A stretch of DNA of 64,000 nucleotides, from contig JAUJEO010000019.1 in assembly GCA_030762175.1 (NCBI GenBank), forward strand, positions 6,144,001 through 6,208,000, read 5' to 3'. Position numbers and translations under genes: made by a program. The first letter of the stretch is position 1, and each line of letters opens with the position of its first letter. The DNA comes from Metallyticus violacea. Taxonomy: Eukaryota; Arthropoda; Insecta; Mantodea; Metallyticidae. Below are positions 1 to 12,787 of this stretch, in pieces. The notes under the pieces were generated by a model, which was not told the origin of the DNA, did no database searches, and saw only the letters and a list, made by a program, of their open reading frames with translations.

Positions 1-277
1 GCAAAGAATCTCGAAAAGAAAAAAATTTTTTTTAAGAAGTTTGGAAACTTCGTTAGAATCACTTTTTTTCCGTTCTTATTTAAGATAACTTGTTCTCTTT
101 CATTATACTAGTTTGATAGCCTTAGACAAGCATATTATGAGCAAAGAATCTCGAAAAGACAAAAATTTTTTTTCGAAGTTTGGAAACTTCGTTATAATCA
201 CTTTTTTTCCGTTCTTATTTAACATTACTGGTTCTCTTTCATTATACTAGTTTGATAGCCTCAGACAAGCATATTAT
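1..277 (+). repeat. M2 block, right end (cut by window edge)
   Basis: The first monomer has AAGAAG in place of TCGAAG after the T tract and ends TTTAAGATAACTTG. The second has CGTTATAATC. This is the order of the last two monomers of the M2 blocks further right, so the window opens inside such a block. Confidence 0.7.
174..191. other. 18-bp dyad (potential hairpin), first canonical example
   Basis: CGAAGTTT and AAACTTCG are exact reverse complements separated by GG. Drawn as a hairpin this gives a 7-bp stem with a TGGA loop. The element sits directly after the A/T tract in nearly every monomer, so the window holds several hundred. Variants: GTTAGG changes only the loop; GATTGG...CCTCG introduces two stem mismatches; the CTTCC form and the CCAAG form each lose one pair at the stem end. 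Whether it folds or binds a protein is not shown by the sequence. Confidence 0.85.
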
Positions 278-1158
278 GCGCAAAGAATCTCGAAAAGAAA
301 AAAAATTTTTTTCGAAGTTTGGAAACTTCGTTAGAATCACTTTTTTCCGTTCTTATTTGAGATAACTTGTTCTCTTTCATTATACTAGTTTGATAGCCTG
401 AGACAAGCATATTATGCGCAAAGAATCTCGAAAAGAAAAAAAATTTTTTTCGAAGTTTGGAAACTTCGTTAGAATCACTTTTTTTCCGTTCTTATTTGAG
501 ATAACTGGTTCTCTTTCATTATACTAGTTTGATAGCCTCAGACAAGCATATTATGCGCAAAGAATCTCGAAAAGAAAAAAAATTTTTTTCGAAGTTTGGA
601 AACTTCGTTAGAATCACTTTTTTTCCGTTCTTATTTAAGATTACTGGTTCTCTTTCATTATACTAGTTTGATAGCCTCAGACAAGCATATTAAGAGCAAA
701 GAATCTCGAAAAGAAAAAAATTTTTTTTCGAAGTTTGGAAACTTCGTTAGAATCACTATTTTTCCGTTCTTATTTGAGATAACTTGTTCTCTTTCATTAT
801 ACTAGTTTGATAGCCTTAGACAAGCATATTATGCGCAAAGAATCTCGAAAAGAAAAAAATTTTTTTTCGAAGTTTGGAAACTTCGTTAGAATCACTTTTT
901 TTCCGTTCTTATTTAAGATTACTGGTTCTCTTTCATTATACTAGTTTGATAGCCTCAGACAAGCATATTATGCGCAAAGAATCTCGAAAAGAAAAAAATT
1001 TTATTTCGAAGTTTGGAAACTTCGTTTGAATCACTTTTTTTCCGTTCTTATTTGAGATAACTGGTTCTCTTTCATTATACTATTTTGATAGCCTCAGAAA
1101 AGCATATTATGCGCAAAGAATCTCTAAAAGAAAAAATTTTTTTTTCGAAGTTTGGAAA

Positions 1159-1175
1159 CTTCGTTGGAATCACTT
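1159..1175 (+). other. CENP-B-box-like 17-mer, one per HOR (first of about 21)
   Basis: CTTCGTTGGAATCACTT matches the first 11 bases of the CENP-B box (YTTCGTTGGAARCGGGA) exactly, plus one later C. Of the nine bases usually called essential (TTCG, A, CGGG) it has TTCG, A and the C but lacks GGG. Ordinary monomers read CTTCGTTAGAATC here, so the G is a HOR-phase-specific variant. Other starts: 3107, 4358, 5054, 7972, 9640, 10335, 13809, 18675, 22705, 23540, 26875 (with ATGG), 27989, 29379, 38269, 40910, 45079, 48970, 51611, 55780 and 62309. The match may be coincidence, because TTCG is part of the dyad arm. Confidence 0.5.
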
Positions 1176-2089
1176 TTTTTCCGTTCTTATTTGAGATAAC
1201 TGGTTCTCTTTCATTATACTAGTTTGATAGCCTCAGAAAAGCATAGGTATGCGCAAAGAATCTCGAAAAGAAAAAAAATTTTTTTCGAAGTTTGGAAACT
1301 TCGTTAGAATCACTTTTTTTCCATTCTTATCTGAGATAACTGGTTCTCTTTCATTATACTAGTTTGATAGCCTCAGACAAGCATATTATGCGCAAAGAAT
1401 CTCGAAAAGAAAAAATTTTTTTTTCGAAGTTTGGAAACTTCGTTAGAATCACTTTTTTTCCATTCTTATTTGAGATAACTTGTTCTCTTTCATTATACTT
1501 GTTTGATAGCCTTAGACAAGCATATTATGCGCAAAGAATCTCGAAAAGAAAAAAATTTTTTTTCGAAGTTTGGAAACTTCGTTAGAATCACTTTTTTTCC
1601 GTTCTTATCTGAGATAACTGGTTCTCTTTCATTATACTAGTTTGATAGCCTCAGACAAGCATATTATGCGCAAAGAATCTCGAAAAGAAAAAAATTTTTT
1701 TTCGAAGTTTGGAAACTTCGTTAGAATCACTTTTTTTCCGTTCTTATTTCAGATAACTTGTTCTCTTTCATTATACTAGTTTGATAGCCTTAGACAAGCA
1801 TATTATGCGCAAAGAATCTCGAAAAGAAAAAAATTTTTTTTTCGAAGTTTGGAAACTTCGTTAGAATCACTTTTTTTCCGTTCTTATTTGAGATAACTGG
1901 TTCTCTTTCATTATACTAGTTTGATAGTCTCAGAAAAGCATATTATGCGCAAAGAATCTAGAAAAGAAAAAAAATTTTTTTCGAAGATTGGAAACCTCGT
2001 TAGAATCACTTTTTTTCCGTTCTTATTTGAGATAACTGGTTCTCTTTCATTATACTAGTTTGATAGCCTTAGACAAGCATATTATGCGC

Positions 2090-4590
2090 AAAGAATCTCG
2101 AAAAGAAAAAATTTTTTTTTCGAAGTTAGGAAACTTCGTTAGAATCACTTTTTTTCCGTTCTTATTTAAGATTACTGGTTCTCTTTCATTATACTAGTTT
2201 GATAGCCTCAGACAAGCATATTTTGCGCAAAGAATCTCGAAAAGATTAAAATTTTATTTCGAAGTTTGGAAACTTCGTTAGAATCATTTTTTTTCCGTTC
2301 TTATTTGAGATAACCTGTTCTCTTTCATTATACTAGTTTGATAGCCTCAGACAAGCATATTATGCGCAAAGAATCTCGAAAAGAAAAAAATTTTTTTTCG
2401 AAGTTTGGAAACTTCCTTAGAATCACTTTTTTTCCATTCTTATTTGAGATAACTTGTTCTCTTTCATTATACTAGTTTGATAGCCTTAGACAAGCATATT
2501 ATGCGCAAAGAATCTCGAAAAGAAAAAAATTTTTTTTCGAAGTTTGGAAACTTCGTTAGAATCACTTTTTTTCCATTCTTATTTAAGATTACTGGTTCTC
2601 TTTCATTATACTAGTTTGATAGCCTCAGACAAGCATATTATGCGCAAAGAATCTCGAAAAGAAAAAAATTTTTTTTCGAAGTTTGGAAACTTCGTTAGAA
2701 TCACTTTTTTTCCGTTCTTATTTGAGATAACTTGTTCTCTTTCATTATACTAGTTTGATAGCCTTAGACAAGCATATTATGCGCAAAGAATCTCGAAAAG
2801 AAAAAAATTTTTTTTCGAAGTTTGGAAACTTCGTTAGAATCACTTTTTTTCCGTTCTTATTTAAGATTACTGGTTCTCTTTCATTATACTAGTTTGATAG
2901 CCTCAGACAAGCATATTATGCGCAAAGAATCTCGAAAAGAAAAAAAATTTATTTCGAAGTTTGGAAACTTCGTTAGAATCACTTTTTTCCCGTTCTTATT
3001 TGAGATAACTGGTTCTCTTTCATTATACTATTTTGATAGCCTCAGAAAAGCATATTATGCGCAAAGAATATCTAAAAGAAAAAATTTTTTTTTCGAAGTT
3101 TGGAAACTTCGTTGGAATCACTTTTTTTCCGTTCTTATTTGAGATAACTGGTTCTCTTTCATTATACTAGTTTGATAGCCTCAGAAAAGCATAGGTATGC
3201 GCAAAGAATCTCGAAAAGAAAAAAATTTTTTTTCGAAGTTTGGAAACTTCGTTAGAATCACTTTTTTTCCATTCTTATCTGAGATAACTGGTTCTCTTTC
3301 ATTATGCTAGTTTGATAGCCTCAGACAAGCATATTATGCGCAAAGAATCTCGAAAAGAAAAAATTTTTTTTTCGAAGTTAGGAAACTTCGTTAGAATCAC
3401 TTTTTTTCCGTTCTTATTTAAGATTACTGGTTCTCTTTCATTATACTAGTTTGATAGCCTCAGACAAGCATATTTTGCGCAAAGAATCTCGAAAAGATTA
3501 AAATTTTATTTCGAAGTTTGGAAACTTCGTTAGAATCACTTTTTTTCCGTTCTTATTTGAGATAACCTGTTCTCTTTCATTATACTAGTTTGATAGCCTC
3601 AGACAAGCATATTATGCGCAAAGAATCTCGAAAAGAAAAAAATTTTTTTTCGAAGTTTGGAAACTTCCTTAGAATCACTTTTTTTCCATTCTTATTTGAG
3701 ATAACTTGTTCTCTTTCATTATACTAGTTTGATAGCCTTAGACAAGCATATTATGCGCAAAGAATCTCGAAAAGAAAAAAATTTTTTTTCGAAGTTTGGA
3801 AACTTCGTTAGAACCACTTTTTTTCCATTCTTATTTAAGATTACTGGTTCTCTTTCATTATACTAGTTTGATAGCCTCCACACGCATATTATGCGCAAAG
3901 AATCTCGAAAAGAAAAAAAATTTTTTTCGAAGTTTGGAAACTTCGTTAGAATCACTTTTTTTCCGTTCTTATTTGAGATAACTTGTTCTCTTTCATTATA
4001 CTAGTTTGATAGCCTTAGACAAGCATATTATGCGCAAAGAATCTCGAAAAGAAAAAAAATTTTTTTCGAAGTTTGGAAACTTCGTTAGAATCACTTTTTT
4101 TCCGTTCTTATTTAAGATTACTGGTTCTCTTTCATTATACTAGTTTGATAGCCTCAGACAAGCATATTATGCGCAAAGAATCTCGAAAAGAAAAAAATTT
4201 TATTTCGAAGTTTGGAAACTTCGTTAGAATCACTTTTTTCCCGTTCTTATTTGAGATAACTGGTTCTCTTTCATTATACTATTTTGATAGCCTCAGAAAA
4301 GCATATTATGCGCAAAGAATCTCTAAAAGAAAAAATTTTTTTTTCGAAGTTTGGAAACTTCGTTGGAATCACTTTTTTTCCGTTCTTATTTGAGATAACT
4401 GGTTCTCTTTCATTATACTAGTTTGATAGCCTCAGAAAAGCATAGGTATGCGCAAAGAATCTCGAAAAGAAAAAAATTTTTTTTCGAAGTTTGGAAACTT
4501 CGTTAGAATCACTTTTTTTCCATTCTTATCTGAGATAACTGGTTCTCTTTCATTATACTAGTTTGATAGCCTCAGACAAGCATATTATGC
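2090..4590 (+). repeat. Tandem duplication of a 9-monomer unit (1,251 bp)
   Basis: About 2,090-3,340 and 3,341-4,590 carry the same nine monomer types in the same order at a spacing of 1,251 bp, exactly nine times 139. The rare form GATAACCTGTTC appears near 2,310 and 3,560, the GATTAAAATTTTATTT monomer near 2,245 and 3,495, and CATAGGTATGC near 3,190 and 4,441. Copy-specific changes exist, such as GCCTCCACACGC near 3,877, so the duplication is not brand new. Boundaries are known only to within a few tens of bases. Confidence 0.75.
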
Positions 4591-6255
4591 GCAAAGAATC
4601 TCGAAAAGAAAAAATTTTTTTTTCGAAGTTTGGAAACTTCGTTAGAATCACTTTTTTTCCATTCTTATTTGAGATAACTTATTCTCTTTCATTATACTTG
4701 TTTGATAGCCTTAGACAAGCATATTATGCGCAAAGAATCTCGAAAAGAAAAAAATTTTTTTTCGAAGTTTGGAAACTTCGTTAGAATCAATTTTTTTCCG
4801 TTCTTATCTGAGATAACTGGTTCTCTTTCATTATACTAGTTTGATAGCCTCAGACAAGCATATTATGCGCAAAGAATCTCGAAAAGAAAAAAATTTTTTT
4901 TCGAAGTGTGGAAACTTCGTTAGAATCACTTTTTTCCCGTTCTTATTTGAGATAACTGGTTCTCTTTCATTATACTATTTTGATAGCCTCAGAAAAGCAT
5001 ATTATGCGCAAAGAATCTCTAAAAGAAAAAATTTTTTTTTCGAAGTTTGAAAACTTCGTTGGAATCACTTTTTTTCCGTTCTTATTTGAGATAACTGGTT
5101 CTCTTTCATTATACTAGTTTGATAGCCTCAGAAAAGCATATTATGCGCAAAGAATCTCGAAAAGAAAAAAATTTTTTTTCGAAGTTTGGAAACTTCGTTA
5201 GAATCACTTTTTTTCCATTCTTATCTGAGATAACTGGTTCTCTTTCATTATACTAGTTTGATAGCCTCAGACAAGCATATTATGCGCAAAGAATCTCGAA
5301 AAGAAAAAATTTTTTTTTCGAAGTGTGGAAACTTCGTTAGAATCACTTTTTTTCCGTTCTTATTTGAGATAACTGGTTCTCTTTCATTATACTAGTTTGA
5401 TAGTCTCAGAAAAGCATATTATGCGCAAAGAATCTAGAAAAGAAAAAAAATTTTTTTCGAAGATTGGAAACCTCGTTAGAATCACTTTTTTTCCGTTCTT
5501 ATTTGAGATAACTGGTTCTCTTTCATTATACTAGTTTGATAGCCTCAGACAAGCATATTATGCGCAAAGAATCTCGAAAAGAAAAAAATTTTTTTTCGAT
5601 GTTTGGAAACTTCCTTAGAATCACTTTTTTTCCATTCTTATTTGAGATAACTTGTTCTCTTTCATTATACTTGTTTGATAGCCTTAGACAAGCATATTAT
5701 GCGCAAAGAATCTCGAAAAGAAAAAAATTTTTTTTCGAAGTTTGGAAACTTCGTTAGAATCACTTTTTTTCCGTTCTTATTTGAGATAACTGGTTCTCTT
5801 TCATTATACTAGTTTGATAGCCTCAGACAAGCATATTATGCGCAAAGAATCTCGAAAAGAAAAAAATTTTTTTTCGAAGTTTGGAAACTTCCTTAGAATC
5901 ACTTTTTTTCCATTCTTATTTGAGATAACTTGTTCTCTTTCATTATACTTGTTTGATAGCCTTAGACAAGCATATTATGCGCAAAGAATCTCGAAAAGAA
6001 AAAAATTTTTTTTCGAAGTTTGGAAACTTCGTTATAATCACTTTTTTCCGTTCTTATTTAAGATTACTGGTTCTCTTTCATTATACTAGTTTGATAGCCT
6101 CAGACAAGCATATTATGCGCAAAGAATCTCGAAAAGAAAAAAATTTTTTTTCGAAGTTTGGAAACTTCGTTAGAATCACTTTTTTTCCGTTCTTATTTGA
6201 GATAACTTGTTCTCTTTCATTATACTAGTTTGATAGCCTTAGACAAGCATATTAT

Positions 6256-6951
6256 GCGCAAATATTCTCGAAAAGAAAAAAATTTTTTTTCGAAGTTTGG
6301 AAACTTCGTTAGAATCACTTTTTTTCCGTTCTTATTTGAGATAACTGGTTCTCTTTCATTCTACTAGTTTGATAGCCTCAGAAAAGCATATTATGCGCAA
6401 AGAATCTAGAAAAGAAAAAAATTTTTTTTCGAAGATTGGAAACCTCGTTAGAATCACTTTTTTTCCTTTCTTATTTGAGATAACTGGTTCTCTTTCATTA
6501 TACTAGTTTGATAGCCTCAGACAAGCATATTATGCGCAAATAATCTGGAAAAGAAAAAAATTTTTTTTCGAAGTTTGGAAACTTCCTTAGAATCACTTTT
6601 TGCCATTCTTATTTGAGATAACTTCTTCTCTTTCATTATTCTAGTTTGATAGCCTTAGACAAGCATATTATGCGCAAAGAATCTCGAAAAGAAAAAAATT
6701 TTTTTTAAGAAGTTTGGAAACTTCGTTAGAATCACTTTTTTTCCGTTCTTATTTAAGATAACTTGTTCTCTTTCATTATACTAGTTTGATAGCCTTAGAC
6801 AAGCATATTATGCGCAAAGAATCTCGAAAAGAAAAAAATTTTTTTTCGAAGTTTGGAAACTTCGTTATAATCACTTTTTTTCCGTTCTTATTTAAGATTA
6901 CTGGTTCTCTTTCATTATACTAGTTTGATAGCCTCAGACAAGCATATTATG
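6256..6951 (+). repeat. M2 block, five monomers
   Basis: Ordered monomers: GCAAATATTCTCG; one with CTAG and the GATTGG dyad variant; GCAAATAATCTGG ending CTTCTTCTC and TTATTCTAG; one with AAGAAG and TTTAAGATAACTTG; and one with GTTATAATC and TTTAAGATTAC. This order is distinct from the 19-monomer HOR and recurs six more times in full or shortened form. One monomer here reads TTTTTGCCATTC, a local change. Confidence 0.75.
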
Positions 6952-9731
6952 CGCAAAGAATCTCGAAAAGAAAAAAAATTTTTTTCGAAGTTTGGAAACT
7001 TCGTTAGAATCACTTTTTTTCCGTTCTTATTTGAGATAACTTGTTCTCTTTCATTATACTAGTTTGATAGCCTGAGACAAGCATATTATGCGCAAAGAAT
7101 CTCGAAAAGAAAAAAAATTTTTTTCGAAGTTTGGAAACTTCGTTAGAATCACTTTTTTTCCGTTCTTATTTGAGATAACTGGTTATCTTTCATTATACTA
7201 GTTTGATAGCCTCAGACAAGCATATTATGCGCAAAGAATCTCGAAAAGAAAAAAATGTTTTTTCGAAGTTTGGAAACTTCCTTAGAATCACTTTTTTTCC
7301 ATTCTTATTTGAGATAACTTGTTCTCTTTCATTATACTAGTTTGATAGTCTTAGACAAGCATATTATGCGCAAAGAATCTCGAAAAGAAAAAAATTTTTT
7401 TTCGAAGTTTGGAAACTTCGTTAGAATCACTTTTTTTCCGTTCTTGTTTAAGATTACTGGTTCTCTTTCATTATACTAGTTTGATAGCCTCAGACAAGCA
7501 TATTATGCGCAAAGAATCTCGAAAAGAAAAAAATTTTTTTTCGAAGTTTGGAAACTTCGTTAGAATCACTTTTTTTCCGTTCTTATTTGAGATAACTTGT
7601 TCTCTTTCATTATACTAGTTTGATAGCCTTAGACAAGCATATTATGCGCAAAGAATCTCGAAAAGAAAAAAATTTTTTTTCGAAGTTTGGAAACTTCGTT
7701 AGAATCACTTTTTTTCCGTTCTTATTTAAGATTACTGGTTCTCTTTCATTATACTAGTTTGATAGCCTCAGACAAGCATATTATGCGCAAAGAATCTCGA
7801 AAAGAAAAAAATTTTTTTTCGAAGTTTGGAAACTTCGTTAGAATCACTTTTTTTCCGTTCTTATTTGAGATAACTGGTTCTCTTTCATTATACTATTTTG
7901 ATAGCCTCAGAAAAGCATATTATGCGCAAAGAATCTCTAAAAGAAAAAATTTTTTTTTCGAAGTTTGGAAACTTCGTTGGAATCACTTTTTTTCCGTTCT
8001 TATTTGAGATAACTGGTTCTCTTTCATTACACTAGTTTGATAGCCTCAGAAAAGCATAGGTATGCGCAAAGAATCTCGAAAAGAAAAAAATTTTTTTTCG
8101 AAGTTTGGAAACTTCGTTAGAATCACTTTTTTTCCGTTCTTATCTGAGATAACTGGTTCTCTTTCATTATACTAGTTTGATAGCCTCAGACAAGCATATT
8201 ATGCGCAAAGAATCTCGAAAAGAAAAAAATTTTTTTTCGAAGTTTGGAAACCTCGTTAGAATCACTTTTTTTCCATTCTTATTTGAGATAACTTGTTCTC
8301 TTTCATTATACTTGTTTGATAGCCTGAGACAAGCATATTATGCGCAAAGAATCTCGAAAAGAAAAAAATTTTTTTTCGAAGTTTGGAAACTACGTTAGAA
8401 TCACTTTTTTTCCGTTCTTATTTGAGATAACTGGTTCTCTTTCATTATACTAGTTTGATAGCCTCAGACAAGCATATTATGCGCAAAGAATCTCGAAAAG
8501 AAAAAAATTTTTTTTCGAAGTTTGGAAACTTCCTTAGAATCACTTTTTTTCCATTCTTATTTGAGATAACTTGTTCTCTTTCATTATACTTGTTGGATAG
8601 CCTTAGACAAGCATATTATGCACAAAGAATCTCGAAAAGAAAAAAATTTTTTTTCGAAGTTTGGAAACTTCGTTATAATCACTTTTTTCCGTTCTTATTT
8701 AAGATTACTGGTTCTCTATCATTATACTAGTTTGATAGCCTCAGACAAGCATATTATGCGCAAAGAATCTCGAAAAGAAAAAAATTTTTTTTCGAAGTTT
8801 GGAAACTTCGTTATAATCACTTTTTTTCCGTTCTTATTTGAGATAACTTGTTCTCTTTCATTATACTAGTTTGATAGCCTTAGACAAGCATATTATGCGC
8901 AAAGAATCTCGAAAAGAAAAAATTTTTTTTTCGAAGTTAGGAAACTTCGTTAGAATCACTTTTTTTCCGTTCTTATTTAAGATTACTGGTTCTCTTTCAT
9001 TATACTAGTTTGATAGCCTCAGACAAGCATATTTTGCGCAAAGAATCTCGAAAAGATTAAAATTTTATTTCGAAGTTTGGAAACTTCGTTAGAATCACTT
9101 TTTTTCCGTTCTTATTTGAGATAACTGGTTCTCTTTCATTATACTAGTTTGATAGCCTCAGACAAGCATATTATGCGCAAAGAATCTCGAAAAGAAAAAA
9201 ATTTTTTTTCCAAGTTTGGAAACTTCCTTAGAATCACTTTTTTTCCATTCTTATTTGAGATAACTTGTTCTCTTTCATTATACTAGTTTGATAGCCTTAG
9301 ACAAGCATATTATGCGCAAAGAATCTCGAAAAGAAAAAAATTTTTTTTCGAAGTTTGGAAACTTCGTTAGAATCACTTTTTTTCCGTTCTTATTTAAGAT
9401 TACAGGTTCTCTTTCATTATACTAGTTTGATAGCCTCAGACAAGCATATTATGCGCAAAGAATCTCGAAAAGAAAAAAATTTTTTTTCGAAGTTTGGAAA
9501 CTTCGTTAGAATCACTTTTTTTCCGTTCTTATTTGAGATAACTGGTTCTCTTTCATTATACTATTTTGATAGCCTCAGAAAAGCATATTATGCGCAAAGA
9601 ATCTCTAAAAGAAAAAATTTTTTTTTCGAAGTTTGGAAACTTCGTTGGAATCACTTTTTTTCCGTTCTTATTTGAGATAACTGGTTCTCTTTCATTATAC
9701 TAGTTTGATAGCCTCAGAAAAGCATAGGTAT

Positions 9732-9870
9732 GCGCAAAGAATCTCGAAAAGAAAAAAATTTTTTTTCGAAGTTTGGAAACTTCGTTAGAATCACTTTTTT
9801 TCCGTTCTTGTTTAAGATTACTGGTTCTCTTTCATTATACTAGTTTGATAGCCTCAGACAAGCATATTAT
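9732..9870 (+). repeat. Hybrid monomer at a recombination join
   Basis: The monomer follows CATAGGTATGC, which marks HOR phase 1. It then continues with CCGTTCTTGTTTAAGATTAC, which belongs to another phase and is otherwise seen only near 7,440. From here to about 10.4 kb the sequence tracks 7.4-8.05 kb at a 2,364-bp offset (17 monomers). It is best read as the join of an unequal exchange. Confidence 0.6.
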
Positions 9871-12648
9871 GCGCAAAGAATCTCGAAAAGAAAAAAATTT
9901 TTTTTCGAAGTTTGGAAACTTCGTTAGAATCACTTTTTTTCCGTTCTTATTTGAGATAACTTGTTCTCTTTCATTATACTAGTTTGGTAGCCTTAGACAA
10001 GCATATTATGCGCAAAGAATCTCGAAAAGAAAAAAATTTTTTTTCGAAGTTTGGAAACTTCGTTAGAATCACTTTTTTTCCGTTCTTATTTAAGATTACT
10101 GGTTCTCTTTCATTATACTAGTTTGATAGCCTCAGACAAGCATATTATGCGCAAAGAATCTCGAAAAGAAAAAAATTTTATTTCGATGTTTGGAAACTTC
10201 GTTAGAATCACTTTTTTCCGTTCTTATTTGAGATAACTGGTTCTCTTTCATTATACTATTTTGATAGCCTCAGAAAAGCATATTATGCGCAAAGAATCTC
10301 TAAAAGAAAAAATTTTTTTTTCGAAGTTTGGAAACTTCGTTGGAATCACTTTTTTTCCGTTCTTATTTGAGATAACTGGTTCTCTTTCATTATACTAGTT
10401 TGATAGCCTCAGAAAAGCATAGGTATGCGCAAAGAATCTCGAAAAGAAAAAAATTTTTTTTCGAAGTTTGGAAACTTCGTTAGAATCACTTTTTTTCCAT
10501 TCTTATCTGAGATAACTGGTTCTCTTTCATTATACTAGTTTGATAGCCTCAGACAAGCATATTATGCGCAAAGAATCTCGAAAAGAAAAAATTTTTTTTT
10601 CGAAGTTTGGAAACTTCGTTAGAATCACTTTTTTTCCATTCTTATTTGAGATAACTTGTTCTCTTTCTTTATACTTGTTTGATAGCCTTAGACAAGCATA
10701 TTATGCGCAAAGAATCTCGAAAAGAAAAAAATTTTTTTTCGAAGTTTGGAAACTTCGTTAGAATCACTTTTTTTCCGTTATTATCTGAGATAACTGGTTC
10801 TCTTTCATTATACTAGTTTGATAGCCTCAGACAAGCATATTATGCGCAAAGAATCTCGAAAAGAAAAAAATTTTTTTTCGAAGTTTGGAAACTTCGTTAG
10901 AATCACTTTTTTTCCGTTCTTATTTGAGATAACTTGTTCTCTTTCATTATACTAGTTTGATAGCCTTAGACAAGCATATTATGCGCAAAGAATCTCGAAA
11001 AGAAAAAAATTTTTTTTCGAAGTTTGGAAACTTCGTTAGAATCACTTTTTTTCCGTTCTTATTTGAGATAACTGGTTCTCTTTCATTATACTAGTTTGAT
11101 AGTCTCAGAAAAGCATATTATGCGCAAAGAATCTAGAAAAGAAAAAAATTTTTTTTCGAAGATTGGAAACCTCGTTAGAATCACTTTTTTTCCGTTCTTA
11201 TTTGAGATAACTGGTTCTCTTTCATTATACTAGTTTGATAGCCTCAGACAAGCATATTATGCGCAAAGAATCTCGAAAAGAAAAAAATTTTTTTTCGAAG
11301 TTTGGAAACTTCCTTAGAATCACTTTTTTTTCATTCTTATTTGAGATAACTTGTTCTCTTTCATTATACTTGTTTGATAGCCTTAGACAAGCATATTATG
11401 CGCAAAGAATCTCGAAAAGAAAAAAATTTTTTTTCGAAGTTTGGAAACTTCGTTAGAATCACTTTTTTTCCGTTCTTATTTGAGATAACTGGTTCTCGTT
11501 CATTATACTAGTTTGATAGCCTCAGACAAGCATATTATGCGCAAAGAATCTCGAAAAGAAAAAATTTTTTTTCGAAGTTTGGAAACTTCCTTAGAATCAC
11601 TTTTTTTCCATTCTTATTTGAGATAACTTGTTCTCTTTCATTATACTTGTTTGATAGCCTTAGACAAGCATATTATGCACAAAGAATCTCGAAAAGAAAA
11701 AAATTTTTTTTCGAAGTTTGGAAACTTCGTTATAATCACTTTTTTCCGTTCTTATTTAAGATTACTGGTTCTCTTTCATTATACTAGTTTGATAGCCTCA
11801 GACAAGCATATTATGCGCAAAGAATCTCGAAAAGAAAAAAATTCTTTTCGAAGTTTGGAAACTTCGTTAGAATCACTTTTTTTCCGTTCTTATTTGAGAT
11901 AATTTGTTCTCTTTCATTATACTAGTTTGATAGCCTTAGACAAGCATATTATGCGCAAAGAATCTCGAAAAGAAAAAATTTTTTTTTCGAAGTTAGGAAA
12001 CTTCGTTAGAATCACTTTTTTTCCGTTCTTATTTAAGATTACTGGTTCTCTTTCATTATACTAGTTTGACAGCCTCAGACAAGCATATTTTGCGCAAAGA
12101 ATCTCGAAAAGATTAAAATTTTATTTCGAAGTTTGGAAACTTCGTTAGAATCACTTTTTTTCCGTTCTTATTTGAGATAACTGGTTCTCTTTCATTATAC
12201 TAGTTTGATAGCCTCAGACAAGCATATTATGCGCAAAGAATCTCGAAAAGAAAAAAATTTTTTTTCGAAGTTTGGAAACTTCCTTAGAATCACTTTTTTT
12301 CCATTCTTATTTGAGATAACTTGTTCTCTTTCATTATACTAGTTTGATAGCCTTAGACAAGCATATTATGCGCAAAGAATCTCGAAAAGAAAAAAATTCT
12401 TTTTCGAAGTTTGGAAACTTCGTTATAATCACTTTTTTTCCGTTCTTATTTAAGATTACTGGTTCTCTTTCATTATACTAGTTTGATAGCCTCAGACAAG
12501 CATATTATGCGCAAAGAATCTCGAAAAGAAAAAAATTTTTTTTTCGAAGTTTGGAAACTTCGTTAGAATCACTTTTTTTCCGTTCTTATTTGAGATAACT
12601 GGTTCTCTTTCATTATACTATTTTGATAGCCTCAGAAAAGCATATTAT

Positions 12649-12787
12649 GCGCAAAGAATCTCTAAAAGAAAAATTTTTTTTTTCGAAGTTTGGAAACTTC
12701 GTTAGAATCACTTTTTTTCCATTCTTATTTGAGATAACTTGTTCTCTTTCATTATACTTGTTTGATAGACTCAGACAAGCATATTAT
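12649..12787 (+). repeat. Hybrid monomer joining HOR phases 19 and 2
   Basis: The start (GAATCTCTAAAAG) is that of the last HOR phase. The second half (CCATTC, GATAACTTG, ATACTTGTTT) is that of phase 2. Phase 1, with its CATAGGTATGC junction and CCATTCTTATCTGAG, is absent, so about one monomer was lost by exchange between neighbours. The A/T tract here is unusual (A5T10). Confidence 0.6.

Noticed and set aside
2822..3142. Open reading frames of 61-106 codons on the + strand throughout the window, such as this one
   Set aside because: They are translations of the satellite in shifting frames (139 is not a multiple of 3, so the frame moves by one each monomer). The same peptides recur in overlapping frames, no domain is recognisable, and stops in TAGTTTGATAG end them at fixed positions. 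No gene is supported.
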